A DNA stretch of 64,000 nucleotides from Cupriavidus oxalaticus (lineage in GTDB: Bacteria > Pseudomonadota > Gammaproteobacteria > Burkholderiales > Burkholderiaceae). The stretch lies in contig NZ_CP038634.1 of assembly GCF_004768545.1 (NCBI RefSeq), positions 2,294,001-2,358,000 of the forward strand. The letters run 5' to 3'. The notes below the pieces were generated by a model, which did not search any database, was not told the origin of the DNA, and saw only the letters and a program-made list of their open reading frames with translations. The position numbers were made by a program, and so were the translations under genes. This document shows positions 10,184-18,039 of this stretch, piece after piece. Each line of letters starts with the position of its first letter. Position 1 is the stretch's first letter.

Positions 10184-10794
10184 CGCGGCCCAACGATGCA
10201 ACACGGCAATGGCGTGGCGGGGTGGCGATGGGGCGCGGCATGCCGTGCTGGGGGATTTCGAACGGACCGGCAAGCAGGAAAGGAGGGAAAGGCAGGACAG
10301 GCGGGGCAAGGCGAAGGCGGGGCAAGGCGAACCAGGAAAATGCGGCTGGTATTCACTCTATGAGCCAAGCTGCACCACCTCATTCAGACAATGCCGAAAA
10401 TGCCTGTGGAAATTTCCGATTCGAGTGCCGACAGTGCCTAACGCGCTGCCAAGGGCGGGCCTGCAGCGGGGATTTAGTGTGCGCCCACGCCGAAGTTATG
10501 CATGTCCGGCGACGCTCTCTGCACATTGCGAGTGTGATTGCGGCGCTATGATTCGCCCTGCCAACCGCAATGCCTGCGCGCTCCATCCATGCGGCATCGC
10601 TCGCGACCGAAACACGGGCCGGCATAGGACAATCAGCACAACCCGCTTGCCCGCTCACGAAGATAGGAAGATTCCTTTCACGCCTCGGAATCTTCAGGTG
10701 TATTCGTGGGCAAATGCTGCGCACAATTCTGCAACGCCTGACTTCTTCGCGCCCTTCGCGAAGGCACAGAAAAGTTTGCAATGGAGTAAATGCA
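10184..10794. other. Divergent promoter region of the phosphorelay genes
   Basis: No gene called. The left part (to about 10309) could be extra N-terminal coding sequence of the kinase. A purine-rich stretch at 10270-10345 contains an exact direct repeat GCGGGGCAAGGCGAA at 10301-10315 and 10317-10331. The right part (10340-10794) is lower in GC and probably carries promoters for both the kinase and the response regulator. I could not identify a regulator binding site with confidence. Confidence 0.4.
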
Positions 10795-11418
10795 GTGGCC
10801 ACTATCCTGATCGTCGACGATCATCCGCCCGTGCGAGTCGTCCTCAAGACCCACTTGTCCCAGGTGCTGGGCGTCACGCATGTACTGGAAGCAGACAATG
10901 GCCAGGCCGCCGTGGAAATCGTGCGGCAGTGTGCGCCCGACGTGGTGATCCTCGACCTGGACATACCGAAGATCAACGGCCTTGACGTGATTCCCCGCCT
11001 CAAGGCCGTGCATCCGGGCGTGCGCATCCTGGTGATCTCGGGCCAGGACCAGAATACCTTTGCCCCGCGCGCGCGCCAGGCGGGCGCGCATGGCTTCGTG
11101 AGCAAGACCCAGGAGATTTCGGAAATCGTGCGCTGCGCCGAATCGGTGCTGGCGGGCTACACGGTAATGCCCGAACTCGAGGGCGGAAAATCCGAGTTCG
11201 GCGATGAGGCATTGCGCCTGGCCAGCCTGTCGGACAAGGAGCTGATTATCATGCAAATGCTGGCGAAAGGGATGAGCAACAAGGAGATTGGGGAAGTCCT
11301 GTTTATTTCCAATAAGACTGTCAGCACCCACAAGACGCGGATTATGGAAAAGCTGGGGGCGCGCTCGATCGTGGATGTCATCGATTTTGCGCGGCGCCAC
11401 CATATTGCGATCGGCTAG
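10795..11418 (+). CDS. LuxR-family response regulator, BvgA/EvgA type
   Basis: A 207-aa response regulator, nearly the size of BvgA. The receiver has acidic residues in LIVDDHPPVRVVL, the phosphoacceptor Asp54 in VVILDLDIPKINGLDV and the conserved Lys104 in GFVSKTQE. The C-terminal LuxR/NarL helix-turn-helix follows (LSDKELIIMQMLAKGMSNKEIGEVLFISNKTVSTHKTRIMEKL, residues about 145-190). GTG at 10795 is the start that gives the canonical receiver N-terminus. A nearby ATG (10781) hits a stop at once and another is out of frame. The Hpt gene follows 42 bp downstream, and the hybrid kinase is divergent. Confidence 0.94.
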   Translation: MATILIVDDHPPVRVVLKTHLSQVLGVTHVLEADNGQAAVEIVRQCAPDVVILDLDIPKINGLDVIPRLKAVHPGVRILVISGQDQNTFAPRARQAGAHGFVSKTQEISEIVRCAESVLAGYTVMPELEGGKSEFGDEALRLASLSDKELIIMQMLAKGMSNKEIGEVLFISNKTVSTHKTRIMEKLGARSIVDVIDFARRHHIAIG

Positions 11419-11460
11419 CATGGCGGGCTTGGTTTCATTCGCATTGCCCAGGGAGTTGCC

Positions 11461-12144
11461 ATGAACTGCGCGCTGCTGATTGCCGCCCTGCACGACGGAC
11501 AGTGGGCCGCCAGCGTGGCGTCGCTGCTGCAGCGGCTGGGGTTTGCACCGCACCTCGCCGCGCCGGGTTCGGCACTTGCGCAGGCATCGGCCGGCAAGGC
11601 CGGGCTGGTCATCGCGGGGCCGGGCGCGCCCGTGCCGCCCACGCTGCTGGAAGGCTGGCATGCCGCCGGCGCGCTGTGCGCGGTCGCGGTACCGCCCGGG
11701 AAACCGGCGGACCATGGTGCCTTCGTGGCCCGATTGCCGGTGCCTACAACCGAAGCGGCGATTCTTGCCATGCTGGCCGAGCGCCATTACATTGCGCTCC
11801 CTGCGCACGAGGCGGCTGCGATCCCGGCTGCGATTGCCGCGCAGACCCTCGGCGACAAGGGGTTCGCAGCCGAATTGCTGCAGGCGCTGGTGACGTCGGC
11901 GCAGGACGACCTGGCACAATTGCGCGCCGCCGGCACCGAACTGGAAACGTGCGGCAGCATCGCACATCGGATGAAATCGTCTGCGCACTATGTCGGTTGC
12001 GACTCGCTGCGCGGGCTGGCGCAACGCATGGAAGACGCCGCCCGCGGTGGCGATGCCGGCACGGTGATGGCACTCCGCGCGGTTTTCGAACCGACCTGCG
12101 CGCGCCTGGTTGAGTTGCTGGCGGCTCTGGCGGCCAGGACATAA
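11461..12144 (+). CDS. Stand-alone histidine phosphotransfer (Hpt) protein with receiver-like N-terminus
   Basis: A 227-aa protein. The C-terminal part (about 120-225) is an Hpt helical domain with phospho-accepting His169 in SIAHRMKSSAHYVGCDSL, the hallmark H-x-x-K-S-S signature. The N-terminal half (MNCALLIAALHDGQWAASVA onward) resembles a receiver fold that has lost its aspartates, which is inference. It lies 42 bp after the response regulator with GGGAG before its ATG, so the two are probably cotranscribed. In BvgS and EvgS this Hpt domain is the C-terminus of the kinase; here it appears as a separate relay protein. Confidence 0.85.
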   Translation: MNCALLIAALHDGQWAASVASLLQRLGFAPHLAAPGSALAQASAGKAGLVIAGPGAPVPPTLLEGWHAAGALCAVAVPPGKPADHGAFVARLPVPTTEAAILAMLAERHYIALPAHEAAAIPAAIAAQTLGDKGFAAELLQALVTSAQDDLAQLRAAGTELETCGSIAHRMKSSAHYVGCDSLRGLAQRMEDAARGGDAGTVMALRAVFEPTCARLVELLAALAART

Positions 12145-12358
12145 GGCCAGGCCAGTTGATGTGATTATCAGGCACGGTGATTTACCGGATTGGCGCAGGC
12201 GCGCCGCTTGATTATGCTGGATTGACGGTGGCTGGTTATTCTGGATATCCGGTAATGAATGCCGCCGATTCATTCCGGGTGGGTATGGAAGGATTTTGGC
12301 GCGGCAATTCCAGCCAGATTTTCCCTGGCTGGTCGCCGGCATTTTCCGGGGACGGGTC

Positions 12359-12889
12359 ATGAACCATGCGTTGGCGGCATTGCCGGAATCGGCCTTCTAT
12401 TTCCACCTGGCTGCGGTGGCCCTGCTGCTGCTGTCGTTCTTTTCCGGCCGCGCCATCTTGCAGGTGCTGGCCACACGCGAGGGGCGCCGTGAACGGGCGC
12501 AGCGCCTGGCCCGCGTTGCCATTGGCCGGCTGGCCGCGCTCGGCGCCATCTGGACGGCGATTGTCTATGGGCACGGCGCATGGGAGCGCGCCGGTGCCCA
12601 CAACTGCCGGCACCTGCCGGCGGTGGATGCGGCTGTGCGCTACGCCGCGGAATATTGTTACCTGCGCCATGACCGGTTGCTGTTGCGCGTGTATGGCGAA
12701 GGGCGGGGCGATGGGCGTAGGGACGGGCGCGAGCACTTGCTGGCGCACCGCACCATCACCAGCGTCGGTCCGATCCACGTGAGCTGGGATGGCCAGGCGC
12801 TGGTTTACGCGTCCCCGGCCGCGGGAACGCAAGGACGGCTGGCGCTGCCACCCACTTGGCGCGACCGGTTGCTGGCGCGGCTGCCCTGA
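12359..12889 (+). CDS. Hypothetical protein with one N-terminal membrane segment
   Basis: A 176-aa protein I do not recognise. ATG at 12359 follows GGGGACGGGTC. A hydrophobic segment (residues about 13-30, FHLAAVALLLLSFFSG) probably anchors it in the inner membrane. A basic stretch follows (REGRRERAQRLARVAIGR), then a soluble domain with cysteines (AHNCRHLP, AAEYCYLRHD). The C-terminal part reads as short beta strands ending in PTWRDRLLARLP. Its last codons abut a degraded tetR fragment on the other strand, suggesting a past rearrangement at this point. No function is proposed. Confidence 0.6.
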   Translation: MNHALAALPESAFYFHLAAVALLLLSFFSGRAILQVLATREGRRERAQRLARVAIGRLAALGAIWTAIVYGHGAWERAGAHNCRHLPAVDAAVRYAAEYCYLRHDRLLLRVYGEGRGDGRRDGREHLLAHRTITSVGPIHVSWDGQALVYASPAAGTQGRLALPPTWRDRLLARLP

Positions 12890-12984
12890 AGCCCTCGCAT
12901 AGCCTTGCTCGATCAGCAAGGCTGCGGCGGCTTCGATCAGGGCCCCTGGCGGGTACTCGCGCTGCGCTCGGTCTGGGACGGCAT
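12890..12984 (-). pseudogene. TetR-family regulator remnant (frameshifted and truncated)
   Basis: On the minus strand ATG 12984 reads MPSQTERSASTRQG and then meets a stop. Removing two G's from the GGGG run near 12946 restores the frame as TRQALIEAAAALLIEQGYARAS, a classic TetR N-terminus up to the first helix. After about 32 codons the similarity stops where the convergent membrane-protein gene ends. Both a frameshift and a deletion therefore broke the gene. No remaining C-terminal part was recognised in the neighbourhood. Confidence 0.6.
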
Positions 12985-13031
12985 GCCGGCCATTGTAGCA
13001 ACGTGCCGGAGCCTGCCCCCAGGGGGCGCCG

Positions 13032-13934
13032 TCAGTGCGGAGCGGCCGCCGGGATATCGGTGCTGCAGCTGGGCGACGCGTCGTCGTGCGAATGCACGTG
13101 CAGCGCGCCCGGGACATGTCGGCTCTCCAGGCCCTTGGCCTGCAGCCACCGGGCGGTGGTGGCGGCGGCGCGGTCGATCAGTTCGCCGCAGCGCGTGTAG
13201 TCGTAGGGCGAGATATCGAGCGGGCACAGCGGGGGCACCACGCTGATATGCGCCCGGTCGGCAAAGTGCTGCAGGTCGTTCACCAGTTGGCGCGCCACCA
13301 GCAGCGACAGCGCATTGAAGGCATGTTCCAGCGCGCCGCGCGGCGCCCGGCGCTCGGCGCAGGTGAAGCCCGCGGGCAGCACGATCACTCGGGTGGCGCC
13401 GAGGGCGACCGCGGTGGATACGGGGGTATTGTTGGCCACGCCGCCGTCGATCAGCGTGCGGCCCTCGAACTGCACCGGCGGGAACACGCCGGGAATGGCG
13501 GCACTGGCCAGCACCGCATCCACGATGTTGCCGCGCGAGAGCAGCACCTCATCGCCGCTGTTCATGTCGGTCGCGACCACGTGGAGGGGCAGCTCGGCCG
13601 CTTCCAGCCGGCGCGGCCCGAAATGCCGCGCCAGCAGCGCACGCAGGCCCGCCGACTCGACCAGGTGTCCGCGGCTGCGCCCGACCATGCCGAGCACGCT
13701 GCGCCAGCCCCACGGCATGATGTCGGCGCGGCGGATGCCGCGCCACAACTGGTCCAGCTGGCCGGCGCCGGCAACGCCTGGGTTGCAGGCGAAATAGGCC
13801 CCGTTGATCGCGCCTGCCGAGGCGCCAATGACGATGTCGGGCGTCACGCCCCATGCCACCAGCTCGCGCAGCATGCCGACCTGGATTGCGCCGAGGCTGC
13901 CGCCGCCGGCAAATACGAAGGCTGTCTTGTCCAT
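13032..13934 (-). CDS. Patatin-like phospholipase family protein
   Basis: A 300-aa serine hydrolase of the patatin/RssA type. The oxyanion-hole glycine motif FAGGGSLGAIQVGM is at residues 8-21, the nucleophile elbow GASAG places Ser39, and the dyad aspartate is in LIDGGVANN (Asp163). ATG 13934 puts the glycine motif close to the N-terminus as in relatives; no strong ribosome site is visible, so longer forms are possible. No signal peptide is seen, so it likely acts in the cytoplasm or at the inner leaflet on phospholipids or acyl esters. It has no obvious operon partner. Confidence 0.9.
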   Translation of the reverse strand: MDKTAFVFAGGGSLGAIQVGMLRELVAWGVTPDIVIGASAGAINGAYFACNPGVAGAGQLDQLWRGIRRADIMPWGWRSVLGMVGRSRGHLVESAGLRALLARHFGPRRLEAAELPLHVVATDMNSGDEVLLSRGNIVDAVLASAAIPGVFPPVQFEGRTLIDGGVANNTPVSTAVALGATRVIVLPAGFTCAERRAPRGALEHAFNALSLLVARQLVNDLQHFADRAHISVVPPLCPLDISPYDYTRCGELIDRAAATTARWLQAKGLESRHVPGALHVHSHDDASPSCSTDIPAAAPH

Positions 13935-14214
13935 GGCTGTCGTGATGGCGCGGTGCGTCCGCGCTGTCTCCCCTTGCATGTCGGCTCGCGTGTCGCGACC
14001 CTGGCAAAAGCATAACCGACACCAGACCGGCTCGGCATGATGGTGTCCCCGAAGCGCCGGTCCGTCACGTCGGCGTTCTGTGCCTGAATAATGCAATTAA
14101 CCGCCAGGCGCAAATTTTCCACAACTTCAGGCACGGCTGGCCTCAGGAGGATCCTCGCTGGCAGTACCCGGGGCCCCGGCAGAGCATGCCGGGACGCGGA
14201 AAGTTCTGGTTGCG

Positions 14215-14958
14215 CTATTCCAGGAATTCGTCGGGAGCAATCCCGAGCTGGCCGGCCATATGGTCGACGAGGGCCTGCAAGCGCGCGACCTTCTCCGAGA
14301 GCGCCTGGTGTTCCGCGCGCAGTTGGGCAAGTTCGCCGGTAGTCCCGGCGCCCGCGTCGGCACTACCTTGGCCGCCGCCGTAAGCCGCCTCCTGCGCGGC
14401 TTCCAGCCCCGCATCGCCGCCCAGCAGGTGCATCCAGCGGTGCTCGCGCGCGCCGGGCGCACGCGCCAGCCGGACCACGAAGGGCGGCTCGCGCTCGGCC
14501 AGTTCATCCAGGAACCCCTCCACCGCCGAAATATCGGCAAACGCGTGCAGGCGCGCCGTGTTCAGGCGCAATTCCGCCGCGGTCTGCGGCCCGCGCAGCA
14601 ATAGCATTGCAAGCAGCGCGACTGACTGGCTCGGCACGGCCAGCGCGCGCTGCATATTGTGTTCGAAGCGCGGCACGCGGCTGCTGCTGCCCTCGAAGAC
14701 CAGGCTCAGGTGCTTGAGCCCGTCGATGGCGTCGAGGATCTCGGGCTCGCTCACGTTCATGACGGGCGCGCGGGCGGTCTTCTGGTTGCAGCCGGAGGCG
14801 AGGGCATTGAGCGACAGCGGATAGGTGTCGGGGACGGTGTGCTGTTTTTCCACCAGCACGCCGAGCACGCGGCCTTCCACGGCTGACAGGGGCCGCGGCG
14901 CGGGGCGGGCGGGGCGTTCGCCAGGCTGGCTGGCGTCGGAGACGGAATCGGGTTGCAT
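14215..14958 (-). CDS. YceH/DUF480 family protein
   Basis: A 247-aa protein of the YceH family, whose structure has two winged-helix domains and whose function is unsettled. Typical stretches are LSAVEGRVLGVLVEKQHTVP, YPLSLNALASGCNQKTAR and LRGPQTAAELRLNTARLH. A C-terminal coiled-coil-like segment (ELAQLRAEHQALSEKVARLQ) also fits the family. ATG 14958 begins a disordered 24-residue leader before the first conserved block. It is transcribed away from the Crp-oxidoreductase fusion gene, and the 212 bp between them shows no other gene. Confidence 0.9.
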   Translation of the reverse strand: MQPDSVSDASQPGERPARPAPRPLSAVEGRVLGVLVEKQHTVPDTYPLSLNALASGCNQKTARAPVMNVSEPEILDAIDGLKHLSLVFEGSSSRVPRFEHNMQRALAVPSQSVALLAMLLLRGPQTAAELRLNTARLHAFADISAVEGFLDELAEREPPFVVRLARAPGAREHRWMHLLGGDAGLEAAQEAAYGGGQGSADAGAGTTGELAQLRAEHQALSEKVARLQALVDHMAGQLGIAPDEFLE

Positions 14959-15170
14959 CAAGACTCTGGGTTGGACTCGGGCGGCGCCTGCCGGCCTGGC
15001 GGCGCGCTCCCATTCAAGCGCAAGGCAGCGCCAGGCGCAACTATGCCATGCCGGCGCTGCCGCGCCGCGGTTTGCGCCTGGTTCGTCCCTCGCATTCTGC
15101 GGCGTGCCGTCTAATATCGATAGGCCGCGCTGCCACCGGCTGCGCGCGTACCGACTACTGGGGGGCCAAC

Positions 15171-16928
15171 ATGGCGATTTCACAGGCGGAAGCGATGGCA
15201 ACGGGTGCCACCGATGGCGAGGCTGGCGGAGCGGGCGCAACGTCCGACGGCGCCGGCCTGGAAGCGCCGTACTCCACTCTGGAGTCGCGCTGGCACCAGA
15301 TGTTCCCGCAGCTTGGCGCCGAAGACATGGCACGGGTGAAGCGCTTCGGCACGCCGCAGCGCTGGCGCGCCGGCGAGAAGCTGTTCTCGATCGGCCAGAC
15401 CGGGCGTGGCATGTACCTCGTCACCAGCGGCTGCGTGCGCATCGTGCGCCGCGACGGGCTGGGACGCGAGCACACGATCACTGAACAGGGACCTGGCCAC
15501 TTCCTGGCCGAGGTCGGCACGCTCAGCGGCCGGCCGGCCCTGGTCGACGGCGTCGCCTTGAGCGACACCGACGGCTACGCAATCACGCCCGAGCGCCTGC
15601 GCGCGCTGCTGGTGGCCGAGGCCGAGCTGGGCGAGCGCATCATGCGCGCGCTGATCCTGCGCCGCGTCGGCCTGATCGAGTTCGGCAGCGGACCGGTCCT
15701 GGTCGGCCACGGCACCGAGCCGCTGCTGCTGGCGCTGCAGGCGTTCCTGCGGCGCAACGGCTACCCGCATACCGTGATCGACATGGACGTGGACGGCGAC
15801 TGCTCGCTGCTGCTCGAGTACGCCCACGCGCCCGCGAGCGACTTCCCGCTGGTGATCTGCCCCGACGGCCGCGTGCTGCGCGCGCCGGACGAGGGCCAGC
15901 TGGCGTCATGCCTGGGGTTGTTGCCGGAGTTCGACCCGCACCATGTCTATGACGTGGTCGTGGTGGGCGCGGGGCCGGCTGGCCTGGCCACAGCGGTGTA
16001 TGCGGCATCCGAAGGGCTGTCGGTCGCGGTGATCGACTGCCGCTCGCCTGGCGGCCAGGCTGGCGCCAGCGCGCGCATCGAGAACTATCTGGGCTTTCCC
16101 ACCGGCATCTCCGGGCAGGCGCTGGCCGGACGCGCCTTCGTGCAGGCGCTGAAGTTCGGCGCGCATATCGCCATCCCGCTGGAAGTGAAGGCCCTGCATT
16201 GCGGCACCGACCCGATCCGGCTGGAGCTGGTCGACGGACGCATGATCCCGACCCATACGGTGGTGATCGCCACCGGCGCGCAATACCGCCGGCCCGGCAT
16301 CGAGTCACTGGAGCGTTTCGAAGGGCGCGGTGTTTACTACTGGGCCTCGCCGGTGGAGGCCAAGCTGTGCCGCAACGAACCCGCGATGCTGGTCGGCGGC
16401 GGCAACTCGGCCGGGCAGGCCGCGGTCTACCTGGCGTCGAATGCCGCGCACGTGCATATGCTGGTGCGCGGCCCCGGGCTCGCAGCGACCATGTCGCGCT
16501 ACCTGATCGACCGCATCGGTTCGCTGCCCAATGTCACGCTGCATACCCATGCGCATATCACCGCGCTGATGGGCAATGGCTGGTTGTCTCGGGTGCGCTA
16601 CGACGCGCCGGGCGAAAGCCCCACGCCGGTGGATATGGACGTGCGCCACCTGTTCCTGTTCATCGGCGCGGACCCTAACGCGAGCTGGCTGCGCACCTGC
16701 CATGTCGAGGTCGACGACAAGGGCTTTGTGCGCACCGGAGGCGGCGAACTTGGCTGCGCGGCGGCGGTGCCCTATCCGCTGCAGACCAGCGTGCCGGGTG
16801 TCTTCGCCATCGGCGATGTGCGCTCGGGCTCGACCAAGCGCGTCGCGGCCGCGGTGGGCGAGGGCGCTGCGGTGGTGGCGCAGATCCACGACTACCTGGC
16901 CAAGGTGCAGCTGGCGGCGGCCCGATAG
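15171..16928 (+). CDS. Cyclic nucleotide-binding domain fused to a thioredoxin reductase-like flavoprotein lacking the CxxC pair
   Basis: A 585-aa fusion. Residues about 40-165 form a Crp-type cNMP-binding domain (GEKLFSIGQTGRGMYLVTSG). Residues 175-250 look like a small thioredoxin-fold linker. Residues 260-580 are a thioredoxin reductase-like FAD/NAD(P)H oxidoreductase with VVVGAGPAGLATAVYAASEG, GGQAGASARIENYLGFP, VGGGNSAGQAA and FAIGDVRSGSTKRVAAAVGE. The catalytic CATC of true thioredoxin reductases is replaced at residues 391-394 (YYWASPVEAK), so it cannot reduce a disulfide by the usual route. A flavin reductase or signal-gated oxidoreductase is more likely. ATG 15171 follows GGGGG and gives a natural start. 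Confidence 0.88.
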   Translation: MAISQAEAMATGATDGEAGGAGATSDGAGLEAPYSTLESRWHQMFPQLGAEDMARVKRFGTPQRWRAGEKLFSIGQTGRGMYLVTSGCVRIVRRDGLGREHTITEQGPGHFLAEVGTLSGRPALVDGVALSDTDGYAITPERLRALLVAEAELGERIMRALILRRVGLIEFGSGPVLVGHGTEPLLLALQAFLRRNGYPHTVIDMDVDGDCSLLLEYAHAPASDFPLVICPDGRVLRAPDEGQLASCLGLLPEFDPHHVYDVVVVGAGPAGLATAVYAASEGLSVAVIDCRSPGGQAGASARIENYLGFPTGISGQALAGRAFVQALKFGAHIAIPLEVKALHCGTDPIRLELVDGRMIPTHTVVIATGAQYRRPGIESLERFEGRGVYYWASPVEAKLCRNEPAMLVGGGNSAGQAAVYLASNAAHVHMLVRGPGLAATMSRYLIDRIGSLPNVTLHTHAHITALMGNGWLSRVRYDAPGESPTPVDMDVRHLFLFIGADPNASWLRTCHVEVDDKGFVRTGGGELGCAAAVPYPLQTSVPGVFAIGDVRSGSTKRVAAAVGEGAAVVAQIHDYLAKVQLAAAR

Positions 16929-16936
16929 CGCAAGCT

Positions 16937-18031
16937 TCAGCCTTTTGCTTCGCGCGCAAGCAAATCGCGCTTGCGCGCAACGCCCCAGCGGTAGCCTGAC
17001 AGGCCGCCGTCGCTGCGCACGACGCGATGGCAAGGAATCGCCACCGCCAGGTGGTTGGCCGCGCAGGCCTGCGCCACCGCGCGTACCGCCCGCGGCGCGC
17101 CGATGCGGGCCGCGATCTCGGCATAGCTGGCGGTGCTGCCCGGCGGGATTTCTTGCAGCGCTTGCCAGACGCGCTGCTGGAAGGCGGTGCCGCGCACGTC
17201 CAGCGGCAGCGCCAGGCCGGTCGCTGGCGCCTCGACAAAGCCCACTACCTGCGCCACCAGTTGCTCGAACCGCGCGTCGCCGCCGATCAGGTTGGCGCGC
17301 GGGAACTGGTCCTGCAGATCCTGCAGCAGCGCCTGCGGATCGTCGCCCAGCAGGATCGCGCAGACGCCGCGCTTGCTCTGCGCGACCAGGATCGCTCCCA
17401 GCGCGGACTGGCCGATGGCGAAGCGGATATCCGTGCCGGCGCCGCCAGCGCGGTAGCGCGACGGCGTCATGCCGAGTACCGCGTCCGCGGTCTCGTAGAA
17501 GCGGCTGTTGGAGCCGAAGCCGGCGTCGTAGATGGCCTCCGTCACCGATTCGCTGCTGCCCAGTTGCGTGCGCAGCTTGCTGGCGCGGTGCGCGGCCGCG
17601 TAGGCGCGCGGGGTCAGGCCGGTCGCGGCCTTGAAGAGCCGGTGGAAATGGTAGGGGCTGACGCCGGCGGCGCGCGCCAGTTCGGGCAGCGCGGGCAAGG
17701 TATCGGCCGCTTCGATGCGGCGGCATGCGTCGGCCACCATGGCGGCGTGCTGTGCGGCCAGCGCGGGCGGCGCGGCGCGGCGGCTTGGCCGGTAGCCTGC
17801 GGCTTCGGCCGCCGAGGCGTTGTCGAAGAACTCGACATTGGCCGGATGCGGCAGCCGCGACGGGCTGCTGGGCAGGCAATAGACGCCGGTGGTCTTGACC
17901 GCGTAGACAAAGCTGCCGTCGGCGGCGGGATCGCGCGCCAGCACGCGCGCCCAGCGCGGGTCGTTCTCGATGGCGGATTTGTTGTCGGTGCTGCCGGCGT
18001 TGTGGCGCGGCCCTGGCATGGATGCAGGCAT
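16937..18031 (-). CDS. ada: Ada-type methyltransferase/regulator with degenerate zinc-binding N-domain
   Basis: A 364-aa protein in three parts: an Ada methylphosphotriester domain (about 20-90), an AraC-type helix-turn-helix (about 95-195, GVSPYHFHRLFKAATGLTP) and an O6-methylguanine methyltransferase (about 200-360) with the acceptor Cys334 in AIPCHRVVRSDGG. The N-domain keeps one cysteine (Cys52 in GVYCLPSSP, matching E. coli Cys38). The other three zinc ligands are replaced: Ser56, Ser83 and Ala86 (RPSRRA instead of RPCKRC). The third domain should still repair O6-methylguanine. Triester sensing is doubtful. It starts 8 bp after the dioxygenase stop codon with GAGG upstream, so the two form an operon. 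Confidence 0.92.
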   Translation of the reverse strand: MPASMPGPRHNAGSTDNKSAIENDPRWARVLARDPAADGSFVYAVKTTGVYCLPSSPSRLPHPANVEFFDNASAAEAAGYRPSRRAAPPALAAQHAAMVADACRRIEAADTLPALPELARAAGVSPYHFHRLFKAATGLTPRAYAAAHRASKLRTQLGSSESVTEAIYDAGFGSNSRFYETADAVLGMTPSRYRAGGAGTDIRFAIGQSALGAILVAQSKRGVCAILLGDDPQALLQDLQDQFPRANLIGGDARFEQLVAQVVGFVEAPATGLALPLDVRGTAFQQRVWQALQEIPPGSTASYAEIAARIGAPRAVRAVAQACAANHLAVAIPCHRVVRSDGGLSGYRWGVARKRDLLAREAKG

Positions 18032-18039
18032 GTCGATCC

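Noticed and set aside
12901..12923. Perfect hairpin AGCCTTGCT-CGATC-AGCAAGGCT as a terminator
   Set aside because: It lies within the coding remnant of a TetR gene (segment LLIEQGY) and has no U-tract. The symmetry is probably accidental.
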